From Plasmodium malariae (lineage: Eukaryota; Apicomplexa; Aconoidasida; Haemosporida; Plasmodiidae), in assembly GCF_900090045.1 (NCBI RefSeq), contig NC_041775.1, positions 62,001-126,000 of the forward strand: a DNA stretch of 64,000 nt. The letters run 5' to 3'. Below are positions 25,837 through 38,476 of the stretch, piece by piece. Made by a program: the position numbers and the translations under genes. A model generated the notes under the pieces. It saw only the letters and a list, made by a program, of their open reading frames with translations. It was not told the DNA's origin and ran no database searches. How positions within the stretch are numbered: the first letter of the stretch is position 1; each line of letters begins with the position of its first letter.

Positions 25837-26675
25837 TTACTCAGAAATCAACTTAATTATTATATATTTTTCATTATTTTTTAGAATCTTAGGAATCACT
25901 ATTATAATAATTATAGATAATATAACAATAAGTACACTAAATAATATAGGAAAAACATAGGGTCCTGCTTTTGTAGTCATATCCTCAGAAAATAACTTTA
26001 TGAACTCTTTCCCTGCTTCTACAAACTGTTCAAATGCTTCTAACATTGTGTATCCTATTCCCAGGAAAAATAAAAGAAAAAATAGAGCAACTCCAAATCC
26101 GTAACTTCTAAACTTTGTTTTTTTTAAAGCTATATCATAAATTGTTCTATTTTTTTCAAGAAATTTATCATAATTTTTTTTTTCTTATCCATTTTTTTTC
26201 AAAATGGAAATGCTTTTCATTAAACATTCCATTATTATAATCTATAACTTCTGTATAGAATCTCCCATTATTTAATGATGTTCTATTCGATTTTTTGTTT
26301 TTCCCCTTCTCCTTCTCTCCAGTAATTGGTATATCTTCTTTTTAAACCTAAAATATTTGTATTCATTTCTTGCTTATGTGTCACCAATAATCGAGAATTT
26401 CTTAACCATATGTTTCTACCAAGATTCTATTTTTCATCAGAATGCTTGTTAAAAGCAAACTAAAAAAATAGGTAAATATTTATTATTAAAATTAATAAAT
26501 AATATATTACACTAAAAAAGAGTATTTAAAAATATAAAATAAGATAAATAATAACAACACAGAATACCCATAAATAATATTATTATACTTTATTATTGTT
26601 AAAATGGTATATCCAATATAAAAGTATAAACGTAGCAGTTCTAATAAATAGTATTATTTTAATATATTGTTCCAT
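25837..26675 (-). pseudogene. Fam-l-type pseudogene with several lesions
   Basis: Exon 1 is 26589-26675 (MEQYIKIILFIRTATFILLY), intron 129 bp. Exon 2 is 25837-26459. Codon 11 of exon 2 is a stop (near 26427). The export-type site NSRLLVTH still has its arginine at codon 23. The frame then shifts near 26338-26342, continues through EVIDYNNGMFNEKHFHFEKK, and shifts again at a run of ten T (26174-26183). That is the same place where the fam-l at 14610 is broken. After it comes an open end with two TM segments and the tail EKYIIIKLISE. Three or more independent breaks make this a true pseudogene. It is the counterpart of 14610-15458 in the second tandem unit. Confidence 0.85.
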
Positions 26676-28799
26676 GATTTATATTTTTAATATTCTAATA
26701 TACTCAATAAACAAATAATTGATATTAATATAATGAACTTATAATGAAAAAGTTCCTATATTTACTTTTCCAATATTTTTTATTATATATTCGTAAAAAC
26801 CTAATAGAATGTATATAACTATAATGTTATTACATTATATATTAAAAAAAATAATTTATAATATACATTACAGAATTTAAGTTTTAAATATGTTTTTAAG
26901 GAAGTAACTTAAATTAAAATACAATAATATGTATTCATACATAAATATCCAAAATATATAAATTAATTAGTTAATACAGTATATTTTAGAAATATTTATT
27001 TTTTAAAACTATTTTCAAAATAAAATAAAAGGTATATATTTTACTTCACCGAATTCTTAAATATTGAGTCTATATAGTATATCAAATGTAGAAAGTTTAA
27101 AATATGGATAATGTATCGATTTACATATGAAGAAAATCCCTGCAAATATTAATGATATATTCCTATATATAATTATAATTATATAAATATTATGTTTTTC
27201 AAAAGCATCTTGTAATTCATAAATAATATTAAATATTACAAAAATAAAATAATAATTATAATAAATGAAAAAGTAGCTATATTTTTTCAACAGTAACTGT
27301 TATATTCATTATAAAGATTCCACTTTTTTGTAATCTATAATATATATAAAAAATCAAATATATAATAAGCTACCTAATCTATGAAACACTCTTCATCTTA
27401 AATGAAAATAAGAAATTACTGTTTATTTTAGTATCATTAAGATTTCAAATTAAAATGTTTATATAATTTTCATGTATATAAATGTTTCTAAATTAAATTG
27501 TTTTAATTCGACTTAATGCATATATATATTTGTTTTTAATTGAATATAAATATTTGAAAAATATAATAATTTAAAAAAACAAAAAAAACTAAAAAATATA
27601 ATGAAATTTTTATAAGTATGTTGTTCGACTTTTTTTAGTGAATATCTGCTTATATTAATCTGAATTTATATATAGACAAATATATTTATATATAAAAAAA
27701 AAGAAATGCACAAGCTCCTTCAATGTTTAAAAAATGAAATTTGAAATTTAAATATTATACTATTAATTTATCAAATACAGATTTTAATGTGTTAATTAAA
27801 ATTGCATTTACGAAAAAACTATTTTAATAAAATTAGTAATCAATCATTTCAAAAATTCACGAACGCACTGCATCAAAAACACGGTAATTTACTCTTATAT
27901 AATTAAAAATTCTATACAACATATATCTTATATTTTAATTATAATATATCAATGATCACAGAAGTTACAATAGCATAATATATTTATAACGTGAATATAC
28001 TTTTACTTGAGTGTACAATAGTTAAAGAAGTATTACTATTATAAAAAAATTATCTAGATAGTAAGTTAAACACCTTTTCCTATCGTTCATATTTTGGATC
28101 CTATTACTTCTACAAACATATTTATAGAAAAAAATACACAGTAGCACAAATGTATAAATAATAATTTATTTAAAATAAAGCTATAGAAAAAATGCATATA
28201 ACTTAAAATTTATTTACATATTGTTTAATGGTTTATTCAATTTTATTATAAGTTTATGATCGACTTTTATAAAGTACATATTGTTTAAGAAAGAACAAAA
28301 TTAATTAGTGTTCTGTTATAGATACTTAAACTATAAGAACTGTGCCTCATAAATTTATTCGCTCAATGCTATCAAAAATAAAAAAGTATAATATTTGTTT
28401 ATTATAAAATTTCGTTTATATTAGATATACAATTAATGCTTATAAAACAGATTTATATCTAAACTCTATGCAAGTTATGTAGTCATACACAGAATTTTTT
28501 CCTTTATGTAATTATACATTTTCATGAATATTAAAATTGATAAAGTGCAATTAATGACTCATTCTTAAAAGTAAAAAAATATTAGCTACTATTCACATTT
28601 TCAATATTAACTTTGCAAATGTTCTACAAATCCATTAAAAATATATTTATATGCAATTTGTTTTGAAACATATTTTTCATAATAATATATTGCAAAGAAT
28701 ATTTGTTAATCTTACACTTGCATAAAACATACACATTAACAGAAAATATAATACATATATTTATTTTTATTAAAATAAAAAATCTAGTATACTTCTAAA
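26676..28799. other. Intergenic: 5' flank of the fam-l pseudogene
   Basis: No gene seen. It contains conserved upstream block copy 5 and then AT-rich DNA. A minus-strand frame at 27057-27290 overlaps that conserved noncoding block and is not called. Confidence 0.45.
27143..27210 (-). promoter_or_regulatory. Conserved upstream block, copy 5 (fam-l at 26675)
   Basis: About 470-535 bp upstream of the ATG at 26675. It contains taatgatatattcctatata, then a tataaatattatgtttttca string, matching the order seen in copy 4. It is preserved although the gene below it is dead. Confidence 0.4.
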
Positions 28800-30500
28800 T
28801 TAAAATTAATATATAATAGAATTGTTAATAAATTCTTTATATAATCATTACAACCATAAAAAATGTAAGAAGAATTATGACTCCTAAAAGTATAAATTGT
28901 TTCATTCAATAAGCTGTATCAATTGTAATTCAATAAATCAAATTAAATGAGCCCATGTAACTTATAATAATAACTTACGTAAAACATACATATACATAAT
29001 TCTTTCATACGTTGCTCATATTTTTCTTATAAATATTGAGTAATATCTATTTAACATTACAATGAAACACAAAATATTTATGTATATAGCTGTTACGAGT
29101 GTGGACAGCAAATTACCTCGTAAGAGCAAACCATATTAATAAAACAAATATATAAAAATGTGAACTGCTGTGAATATTTAATATATATTTTTTTACCTTT
29201 TTGTGTCACTATATATTTGTACATAATGTAGTGTGCACAAATAATTTTATGTGCGTACAATTAAAAATTTAGTTGAGAACATAATATCATTAATCAAAAA
29301 GTAGATCTTTATAAGTAATTCGAAAAAAGTTTTTTTAAAGCTAACATATTTATTATATCCACGTTTAAACTTCATTGATGAATATCAATTTTGTATTTTA
29401 AATATTTTACAAGAATATAAATAACCAATGAAATACTCAAAAATGCTCGCAAATATAAAACCGAATAATCATGATATATCACAAATTCGTATGAAACCGC
29501 CTTTATTTCTACGTCACTTGAAAAAAATATTTACATAATAAGGACATAATATAAATAATCGAAATACCATTTAAAATGATATTACAGGTAGTAAAAATAT
29601 CAGAGCTATATTTTTATATTCTAAATGTTTTAAACCTTCTTTCTCGGTATAATCCGTATATCTCCTATGTTTATATATAGGACTAAATACCCTATATATT
29701 ACCTTTTCAAAGAAATTATATATCTCTGCAAATGGTTTACATATAATTGACGTGAATTTAGTTCCTAAACATTTGGATGAAGCTCATGTTTTCTCTTTAT
29801 TTATAAATTCTCATTTTCCATCAAATTTTGATTCATCTTTATCGTCCTTATTTTATGAATCATAATATTCAATTCCAGATAACGTAACTTTTAATTCTAC
29901 ATTTTCTATCTACATAACATATTCTTGCAATAGAATATTAGTTTACGAATAAAAAATTCTATGGGTTCTAATCACATTATCTAAAGATTTATTAAATGAC
30001 ACTACTAGCAAAATAAAATATTTTAACTATTTACCATATGATATACTTATTTACTCATAAAGGTACTATTGTTATTATTATATATATACATAATATGAAG
30101 CAGCAATTAATATTAAAAAAAATTCTTGGGCGATATTATTATAGCACATTATAGTAACTAAAACTTGACCAATTATATAGAAGAAGTATAAGAGTTTAAA
30201 ATAAAATAAAAATATTCTTTTTTCCATTAATGTTGCAATTATTTAATTTTATATTGTCTTTATGATAGTAAAAAATTCATGAAATTTTCGTAAATACTAA
30301 TAAAAGTATACTATCATTTAAAGAATAAATTTTATTTTTTTTATTTTTAGAAAAGTATTAAATTTCATAAATAAAGTACAAATATAAACATTAATAAAGA
30401 AAAGATTATTTTAAAAATGTTTTAATAAATATTTGCAATAATTTTATTTGTAGAAAAAGTAATATTTTTACAGTAAGTTTTGGTACAGTGAATTTAATTA
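28800..30500. repeat. Duplicated block carrying a degenerate gene, partner at 1.4-3.0 kb
   Basis: The flanks and the gene relic inside match 1.4-3.0 kb in the same orientation. Short shared strings occur in order, for example the 'cctaaagatttat' region at about 2611 and the 'tctaaagatttat' region at about 29979. Divergence is high, so borders are approximate. Confidence 0.45.
29511..30149 (-). pseudogene. Degenerate two-exon exported-type gene (copy B)
   Basis: The minus-strand ATG at 30149 opens MCYNNIAQEFFLILIAASYY, a signal-like exon, followed by stops. Exon 2 starts near 30005 and can be read in one frame for about 150 codons interrupted by about five stops. Readable pieces are SFNKSLDNVIRTHRIFY, KVTLSGIEYYDS, NKDDKDESKFDGK, CKPFAEIYNFFEKV, VFSPIYKHRRYTDYTEKEGL and a hydrophobic end (IALIFLLPV). 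Because the frame is kept, the losses are point mutations, not indels. This copy is better preserved than copy A (2035-2785) and gives the best template for the family. The export role is inferred from the signal exon and the location; the family is not named. Confidence 0.65.
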
Positions 30501-32336
30501 ATAAATGTATGAAATAAATATATATACATATATATATTTCCTTATTGAAGAATTAAAATTTTCTGTTATTTGTACCTTTTAGAAATAAAATAATATTGAT
30601 CTTTTGATGTTTAATAATTAGTTATATTTAAAATATTAAATATATATATATCGTAAATACGCACATGGACATACATATTAGGAATAAACGTTATAATTTT
30701 ATTATTATATTCCTATCAGAAAATATATCTGTGAGTAATTATAATTTTCAAACATTATTTAATAATTAAAAAACTTAAAGTATTATATGAAATTTAATAC
30801 TAAGTATAGGAAGTGAGATAAAAAATAAAAATAACATAAAATTTTTCGCTGTTCCATATATTATAAGATAGGCATAAGATATATCACGGATATGTTGAAC
30901 ACTTATGCACTATTATATTAAATTTTGTATTCTTTAATTGAAAACACCTAAAAACAATTTTATATTATAAAAAGAGAAATCTAAATGACTGGTTATATAA
31001 TTATTTATGTAATAATTGAAATAGAACCTTATAAATATTATATAATTTATATAAATGCAATTTATTAGTTATTACTAAGAGTAAGTTTTTAAAAATTAAG
31101 AATTCAGTAATTTTTCTTATTTTCTTGTTCTTTTTTTTCCTAAAGATAAAAGTTTTATCTTCTCTAAAAATATTAATAATAAAAATAAAATAAAAATGTA
31201 AAAGTAAAATTTATAAACAAACACCGTTAATTATTATATTAAGTTAAGGAATTTTAACTAAAATTACTTACAATATAAAATAGTATCGTTAAGAAATGTT
31301 AAGCATAATATATAATAAAATTCATGATAATAATTGACATATAATTTTTTTGTTGGAAGATTTTATGAACTAAAAAAAGTTACATTTACTTTTTATTTGT
31401 TTATAAATGATTACACAAGATCAAATATTATTTTATAAAATTTACACAACAAATCTATATTGAATAAATTATATTTTTTTTGATATAAACCCATAAAAGT
31501 AAAAATATTTATATTCTATTTGTTTTTTACCTTACTATTTGTTATACTTAGGTAATTGCGAAAATTATAAAAATAATGTTTATTAAATATATTTTTTTTT
31601 ATTATGCAATAATAAACTCAAATTAATTTAACAAGTTAAATTACATTTATATAAAACAAATAATAAATTAAAAACATATTATATTTTTATTTATGCAATA
31701 CTTTTCATACTATCCTATGACACTGAACTAAAATAAGATAATTATTTTATAATTTCATTTTTTCATATATGTGTAGGATATTTATTTATATATGTTATTT
31801 GTATAATTAAAAACTATTTAGAAAAATTATTAGTTCATAACCATAAAATATTCTAGTACTATACTATCCCTTAATTTTTTGTATATTAGCAATTTGCATT
31901 TATATAAAGAAACATAAAGTTATATCTTCATAAAGAATGCTATAAATTATAAAGAATATATAAGGATAAAAATTATGTAAACATATAACTTTTTATTTAA
32001 TAAAAATTTCCTCTATTTTTATTTAACTAATTAGATGTTTATGTTTAGGATTATTTAATTTTACTTAAATAGTTTTTTTGAATTTTATATCTAATAAAAA
32101 TATTTATATCATTTTGAATTAATTATTCATATTAATCCAAATAAAAGTATCATTTATAAATAATTTAGATTTATTATTTAAATATTTAACTTGTTAAGCA
32201 AATATATATATTACAAATAAATAGTATTATTAAGTTCATATATATATATATATATTAAATAAGGACATTTAGACATCTTTAAAAAAATACTATAAAAAAC
32301 AAATAGAAAGGAAATATATCCGAATTATACTAAAAT
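30500..32336. other. Intergenic, no gene seen
   Basis: Very AT-rich, with many short A and T runs. No open frame with varied composition, no splice-flanked exon and no clear partner elsewhere in the window. Confidence 0.4.
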
Positions 32337-33382
32337 TTAAGAATATATATTAATCCTCTTATTGTATATCCGAATATTTAAGGATATCTTAATTATTTCA
32401 TAATGATTACATATTTCCTCAGTATGTTTCAAGGATATATTATTACTAAAATTGCAATAAATTTTTTCAAACTCTGTAATGATTATATTATGCTTAAAAA
32501 TAGTTATAACTCTCCTTGTTTTTGACAGATAATATTTTAGAGTATCTATGTAAAGATACGTAAATATTACACCACATATACTAGAGTATATTAAAACTAC
32601 ATACACTGGAATTATAAAACAAGGAAATAAGATTTATAATTTCAATAGTAGTAAGATAAGTAATATTTGTAAATTAAATAAATTTATTTCATTACAAATA
32701 TTTTAATTAAATATCGGTCTTTTTTATATTCACCTACATACCACATTATATCAAATACGAAAATTACAAAATATATTTCCTAGTTTCATTAAGAGCTTTT
32801 TATCTAGAACTTATTTTTTTAGAAATAAAATTATTCCCATTTACAGCCCTTAATATATGTTTTAATCGTTTTTATTTTGATTTAAGTTATTCCTTATATC
32901 TTTTAATTTAATTAGTACTTGTATTTTTTTTAAATTAATATTTTCTCTAATTCTTTCTAACTTAGGTTTATTTTTTTATTTTTTTATTTCCTTATTCATC
33001 ATTTGATGACATCTTTTTTTTCAAATTTATATTTTTTTCTTCAAATTCTATTATGTATTGTGTCAATAATATAGCACTTTTGTGATACAAAAAGTGTCCC
33101 TTTAGTTCCCATGCTGCATAGTTTTACTGATCAGGATCTAAAAACAAGACTTTAAATATAATTGATCAACTCACAATTTATTTTACCTCGTAATAAGAAA
33201 ATTTATTTTACAAAAATGAAGCAAAAAAAAAAAAAATAAATAAATGAATTAACAAAAAGTAAAAGAAAAAATATAGACATTGTTATTATATCATATCGTT
33301 GTATATGTGATAAATTCATGTAAAAAGGCAAATTAATAAATTTTTATTATAAGGAGGAACTTAATTTTATTCTTTACTCCAT
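32337..33382 (-). pseudogene. Degenerate fam-l/fam-m-like exported protein gene
   Basis: An exon-1 relic starts at the ATG at 33382. It reads ME, a stop, then RIKLSS, with later pieces out of frame, and its length and position match the standard 29-codon exon. The donor GT is lost near 33290. Exon 2 begins near 33138. At about codon 23 it reads ILLTQYIIEFEEKN, which lines up with the RLLTK-type export site of the intact genes with the arginine replaced by isoleucine. The middle is shattered. The 3' part (32337-32606) is open for 89 codons, with a TM-like segment (VLIYSSICGVIFTYLYI) and a lysine/asparagine tail. Whether that 3' part belonged to the same gene is inference. It is dead on several counts. 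Confidence 0.55.
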
Positions 33383-35199
33383 TTCTCTATAGTATTCGTT
33401 AATTTAATACTGAAGAAAGTGTTTAGTATATAGTTCATACTTCTATTTAAATAGAAATTTTTATTTAGCCTCTTATAACATTTTACATATTGTTTTTAAT
33501 TTATCGAAATTTTTTTATATACTATATATATACTTACGTACTTATTGTGTATTGAATAATAAAATAAAAAAAGAAAAAAATACAATAATTATGTAGTAAT
33601 ATATCCTTATATATTTACTAATGTAACACAAACGTAAGATGTTTTAAATATAATCTATAAAAATTAGTTACATAGAAGAGTAACCAATTAAAAATTTTAC
33701 TGAAAAGGCTATATTTTTATAAAAAATAATTTTAATAATAAAAAAATTATCTTCATTTAAATCTAAAAAAAAAAAAATAATTATTTTATTAAAATTAAAA
33801 AAAATATATTTAAAAAAATTTTTTGTGTGTCTTTTTTCTTAGCTTTTGTTTTTTTTTCTTAAAACAGACTATGTTTAATTGAAATACAAATATATCACTA
33901 TTTCTGCTTCTACCTTATATAACTATAATATCATGTTATGATTCCGTTTCATATAAAGCGCCTAACACATCAACATAATAAAACTAAACAAAGTTTTCTG
34001 CTTATTTATAGGATAAAATTTATATGGATTACTCAAATTTTTACAGTATGTATAAATGCTAAATTAAATTTAATTTTTTAGAACACATCAATATTATCTA
34101 TTTTATATATTTTAAATACAATAAAAGTACAAGTAATATTTTCATTTTAGATAAATTTAGAAATCTACAATATTTTCAACCAATTTGGTATTTAATTTTT
34201 ACTTTATTTTACTTTTTATACTAATAAATAAACATAAATATATATATACATGGAACTCTGTAGTTTATTTTGTTTTTAATATCAAACAAATTAACGTATA
34301 ATTAAGAAATGCATAAAGCTAATAAAATAAAGTAAAATGGAAATAAAATAACTAAAAGATTAAAAACAAACTTTATTATCTTATTTTCTTTTTATTTAAA
34401 TCTATTCAAGGATAAGTATTTACCTGATAAATATTTTTTTTCTAAACAAATGTTCACTAGTTTTTTATAATAACAAATATTTGGTTTTTATTATTTTTTT
34501 TGTTTTATATATATGTGTATATAAAAGCACACATATGAAGGAAAAGGTGCAACTTTTCTTTTTTTTATATATATTTTTTTCTTTTTTTTCTTATATATTT
34601 TTTTATCATTTCCGTATTATCATCATACTAAAAATAATAACACCTGCTAAATTTTTTCTTTTCTTTATTACATTAAATACTTTTTAATTCTAAGTTTGTA
34701 AAAACTTATTTTAAAAAAAAAATTGTATAAATTACGAATAAATTTTTATTATTTGTTGTAAAAGTAAATGTAGAACAAAAAAAAAAATTATAATACGAAA
34801 ATAAATAAGTAAAATATTTCATATAAATTTAAGATATAACTTCTTTCAAAATTTTTTTTTTTTTTTGTACTAAATTTTATATCATGAAATAAAAAATCAT
34901 TCTTTGAAAACTTCACCGAAACAATTTTAAAAAATATTTCACTATAATTTTTCAATTTTTTTTGCTAATAGCCTTGGAATTGAAAAAGTAAACATAAAAT
35001 TTTTAATAAACATATAACCTTAATAAGAAAAAAAAAAAAAAAAAAAACTTGAAATAAAAAATACAGTATATACACAGTACCACAAAATATTAAAAAAAAG
35101 GGAAATTTTTATTTTTAAAATACACTCTTTATTTTAATTGTTTCTTTTACTGTCATATCATATCCCGTTTATATTTATAAAACACTCATAAAACAAAGT
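33383..35199. other. Intergenic, low-complexity
   Basis: Long homopolymers (for example an A run at about 35031-35046) and T-rich tracts that produce a spurious frame at 34481-34687. No gene was seen. Confidence 0.4.
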
Positions 35200-37600
35200 A
35201 TAATATTTACTCAAATACTGTAATTTTAATATTCTTTATATAACTATATTATAGGAATTATTGGCTTCTCATATAAATATATACTATCCGCAAAGAATTA
35301 ATAGAGCTAATTGTTAAATTATTATACAGAATAAATATTACATATATTATATATAAGATAAAAGTTAAAATATATACATTTTAAATAATTATATAGTGTT
35401 AACTAAATTTTTAATAATTTAAATAAAATTATATATAAAACTCATTCTATACATATTGTAAATATATGTAATATATTATAATGTTGTTACTATTATATTT
35501 ATTCTTTCTACATTTTAATAATTTTTATTAAAATTAATTTTCAAAAATAGTACATTTAGATAATTAGTGCATAATTACTAAAAGATTTTTATTATATATT
35601 TTGTAACAGATTTTAACAAGTAAGTTCTAAAAATATTTTTCTAAAGTATTATAATGAGTATTTCAATAATAGAATTTTATCCCATAATGCACCCTTATTA
35701 AATTAATATTTTATTAATTTATAGTATACTAATATATACTTATATTTTTAAAATAAAATATTTGTATGATGAACTGTAATATTTATGTAATTTTGTCCTT
35801 TATATACTTAATAAATCCTTTTTTAGTTGTTTTATTTGAACAATACGAATTAATCATATTCTTAAATATAACTTTTACTAAAATATAATTTTTTTAATTA
35901 TAATTTTTTTTTTTTAAATATAATTTTGTCTTTTGCCACAATGTGTACTGCGGTTATATTTACTTTAAAAAAAAAGTCCGAAAACTTCTTAAAATTACAT
36001 AATAGAAAATAATTAAAACTAATCGTAAATTAACCATTTATTTATTATTATCGAAAATGTTATATATATCCAATACCTTAATTATTACTTATGTTTAAAT
36101 AACTTTAAAAAAATTCATTATAAAAGCAAATTACAGAAATGCATATCTTTTTTACTAAAGTTTCTATTTTTTCTTTTCTAATATGGACATTAAAATATCT
36201 TGACGAAGTATCATAGTTATTCTAAAATTTTTTTATTTTTCCTTTTTATTTCGTGTTTCTATATGAGAAGAAAATTGTATTCATATAATATATAAATATA
36301 CATTTTTTGAATTCTTAATATGAACCTTTACTTTTAGAAAACCATTTCTGATATAGTAAGGAATGAGGAATTGTACAAAAATAACATATTAAATGTTAAA
36401 TTTAACAAATTATTAAGTACTCAAATAAAATAATCGGTGAGAGATAAATTTAAACTTTTAAAAAAAATAATAATTGATTTAGAAAACGAAAATACAGAAA
36501 CGTTTCAAAAAAAAAATCATACACATTAGAGCTTAATAATCATTTTCAAGAAGATAACCAATCAACATATTGTGATGCTTCTTCTCAAGAACTTAATTAT
36601 TGATGGTAAACTCAGAATTTCAAGAACAGGTAGAATTCAACTATGAACATAATTTAAAAGAAAAATCTCCTATATTAGAACATTATGATAATATTCAGAA
36701 CAATAAAAACCTACCCAAATATTTAGAAAAATTTTACTCAAAAAATAATTCAATTTTATGCCATTTCAACTCAAATAATAAATATGATTCTTTTAATTAT
36801 GAAGATAAAATTAATGCTACTGCAAATTATAAGCAAAAACATTCAGAAAAATCTATAATGTTGGTCGTCCTTACTTTTTTAGGATCAACAAATATTCATC
36901 CTCGTTATTATACCGTTAATTATAGACTTAGTTTATATTTTTTGCTTCCTGTTGAACCTCATAATAATTATGTCTGTTACTATTTTAGATTATAATCCAC
37001 AATTTATTAGTATTCTTAGTAAAATTTTTTAATATTTTGTTCTGCTTCTTTAGATAATACCATTTTTTTGAATTAAGATAAAATTTACCTGATAAATTAA
37101 TATAAGTCTAGAAAATAGTGAGCAAAAAGTATTCATTCTAAAAAATTAATTTTATAAATTTATTAAATTAATTTGAAAGTTCATAAAATATTACAAATTC
37201 AATTGTAAAAAAAAAAATATACCGAAAATATAATTATATAATATATGAATTATTTATTTTTTCATATATCATCATAAAATATTGTCTTCATATAATTCCA
37301 TATATCCAGTAATACAAATATATCATTTGTATTTTAGTTGCTAGTTTCATATAGTAAAGATTCATAATTTATTAAGAAATAGACTTTCTAGAAATATATA
37401 TATATATATATATGTACTTACCCCATATTATATAATTGTTGAAAATATATATTTATATTCATTGCTCTAATGATATTTTAACTTTTTAGAAATATATTTG
37501 CATAATTAAATTTTTATTATTATGAAAAAGCAAAAAAAAGTATTAAAATATTTTATTCATTAATATATGATTACATGTAATTCATTAATTTAATCCTTTA
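35200..37600. repeat. Duplicated block with a plus-strand relic, partner at 54.9-57.1 kb
   Basis: Matches 54.9-57.1 kb in order and orientation. Examples are 'tatgtaatatattataatgt' at about 35466 against 'tatgtaatatattataattt' at 55199, the plus-strand gene relic in the middle, and the 'tattattatgaaaaag' stretch at about 37516 against 56988. In both copies the next gene to the right is a minus-strand exported protein gene. Confidence 0.55.
36139..37032 (+). pseudogene. Degenerate plus-strand exported-type gene (copy C)
   Basis: Exon 1 at 36139-36207 reads MHIFFTKVSIFSFLIWTLKY and then LDE before a gtatca donor. This is a signal peptide unlike the minus-strand module. Exon 2 starts after a cttttag acceptor at 36338 with KTISDIVRNEELYKNN and NVKFNKLLSTQ, then stops. 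The reading continues in other frames: SEFQEQVEFNYEHNLKEKSP (from 36606) to HSEKSIM, then a frame change into a hydrophobic end (IFILVIIPLIIDLVYIFCFL) closing at 37032. At least two frameshifts and several stops are present. It is paralogous to the relic at 55847-56606. The family name is unknown to me; signal plus C-terminal membrane segments suggest an exported or secretory membrane protein. Confidence 0.6.
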
Positions 37601-38476
37601 ATCAAGTAACAAATAAGAAAAAAAATATATTTATTTATAAGTTTTCGTTATAATAATTTATATTTAAATATTTTTTCAAATTTGAATAAATGGCATAATT
37701 AGGCAGAATAACAAAAAATTTAATTATCTTAATACTTCTTTTAATTGTGAATATTTCGAAAACCAAAGTTATTAAATACTTGTAAATTTACCTATATTTA
37801 ATAAAGATATAATTTTTTCTATATATTTATGGTTTCCTATTTAAACTATGCAAAAAGCTAAACATTTGCTAAAAAGAATTTTGCATTAACAGTATTTTAC
37901 AACAAATCTTTTATAAAAATTACTTTATAGATTAAATATATTGTTTTTTTTGTAAAATAAAAAAAAGGAAAAAATATTTGATTACATCAAAATGCTTTCA
38001 TTTATTGTTTTCTTATAAAAAATAGCCATCATATATATTGTATTTAAAACAAATTATAATATTCTTTAATTACATTAGAAAATGATCATTTAAGACGGAA
38101 CAACATAATAATAAAAATAATTCTATTTTTTACAGTTACCAATATAAAAAAAAACATAAATTTTATAAAAATATATGAATTGTTCTATTATGTATTCATT
38201 GTAAAACAAATACATACGTTTTTCATAATAAACTAGCTAATTTAACAAATGTATATATGAAGATGTAATAATGTATTAAGCAAAAATAATACTTTAATAT
38301 ATGCATTGAAAAAAAAAAAAAATATTTAAATTCGTAGAAGAAATATAGTAGCATATTTTTAAAGTTTCTTAACAAAAAGAATAAATATATAAAGGTGAAT
38401 TTATAAAAGTTAAACATATATAATTATGTTTGTTATTTGTATATGACTCTCAACAAAGTTACAAATAATAAGGGGT
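37601..38476. other. Intergenic: 3' flank of the gene at 38477
   Basis: AT-rich, no gene. A minus-strand frame at 38223-38417 is low complexity and not called. Confidence 0.4.

Larger units (their letters stand above)
21000..28200. repeat. Tandem unit copy 2 (fam-m plus fam-l with flanks)
   Basis: Second copy of the unit at about 9.5-17 kb, same orientation and gene order. In this copy fam-m is intact and fam-l has at least three lesions, against one in copy 1. Borders were set by eye and are uncertain by several hundred bases. Confidence 0.55.

Noticed and set aside
34481..34687. 68-codon frame
   Set aside because: TTG start and almost only F, I, Y and L from T tracts.
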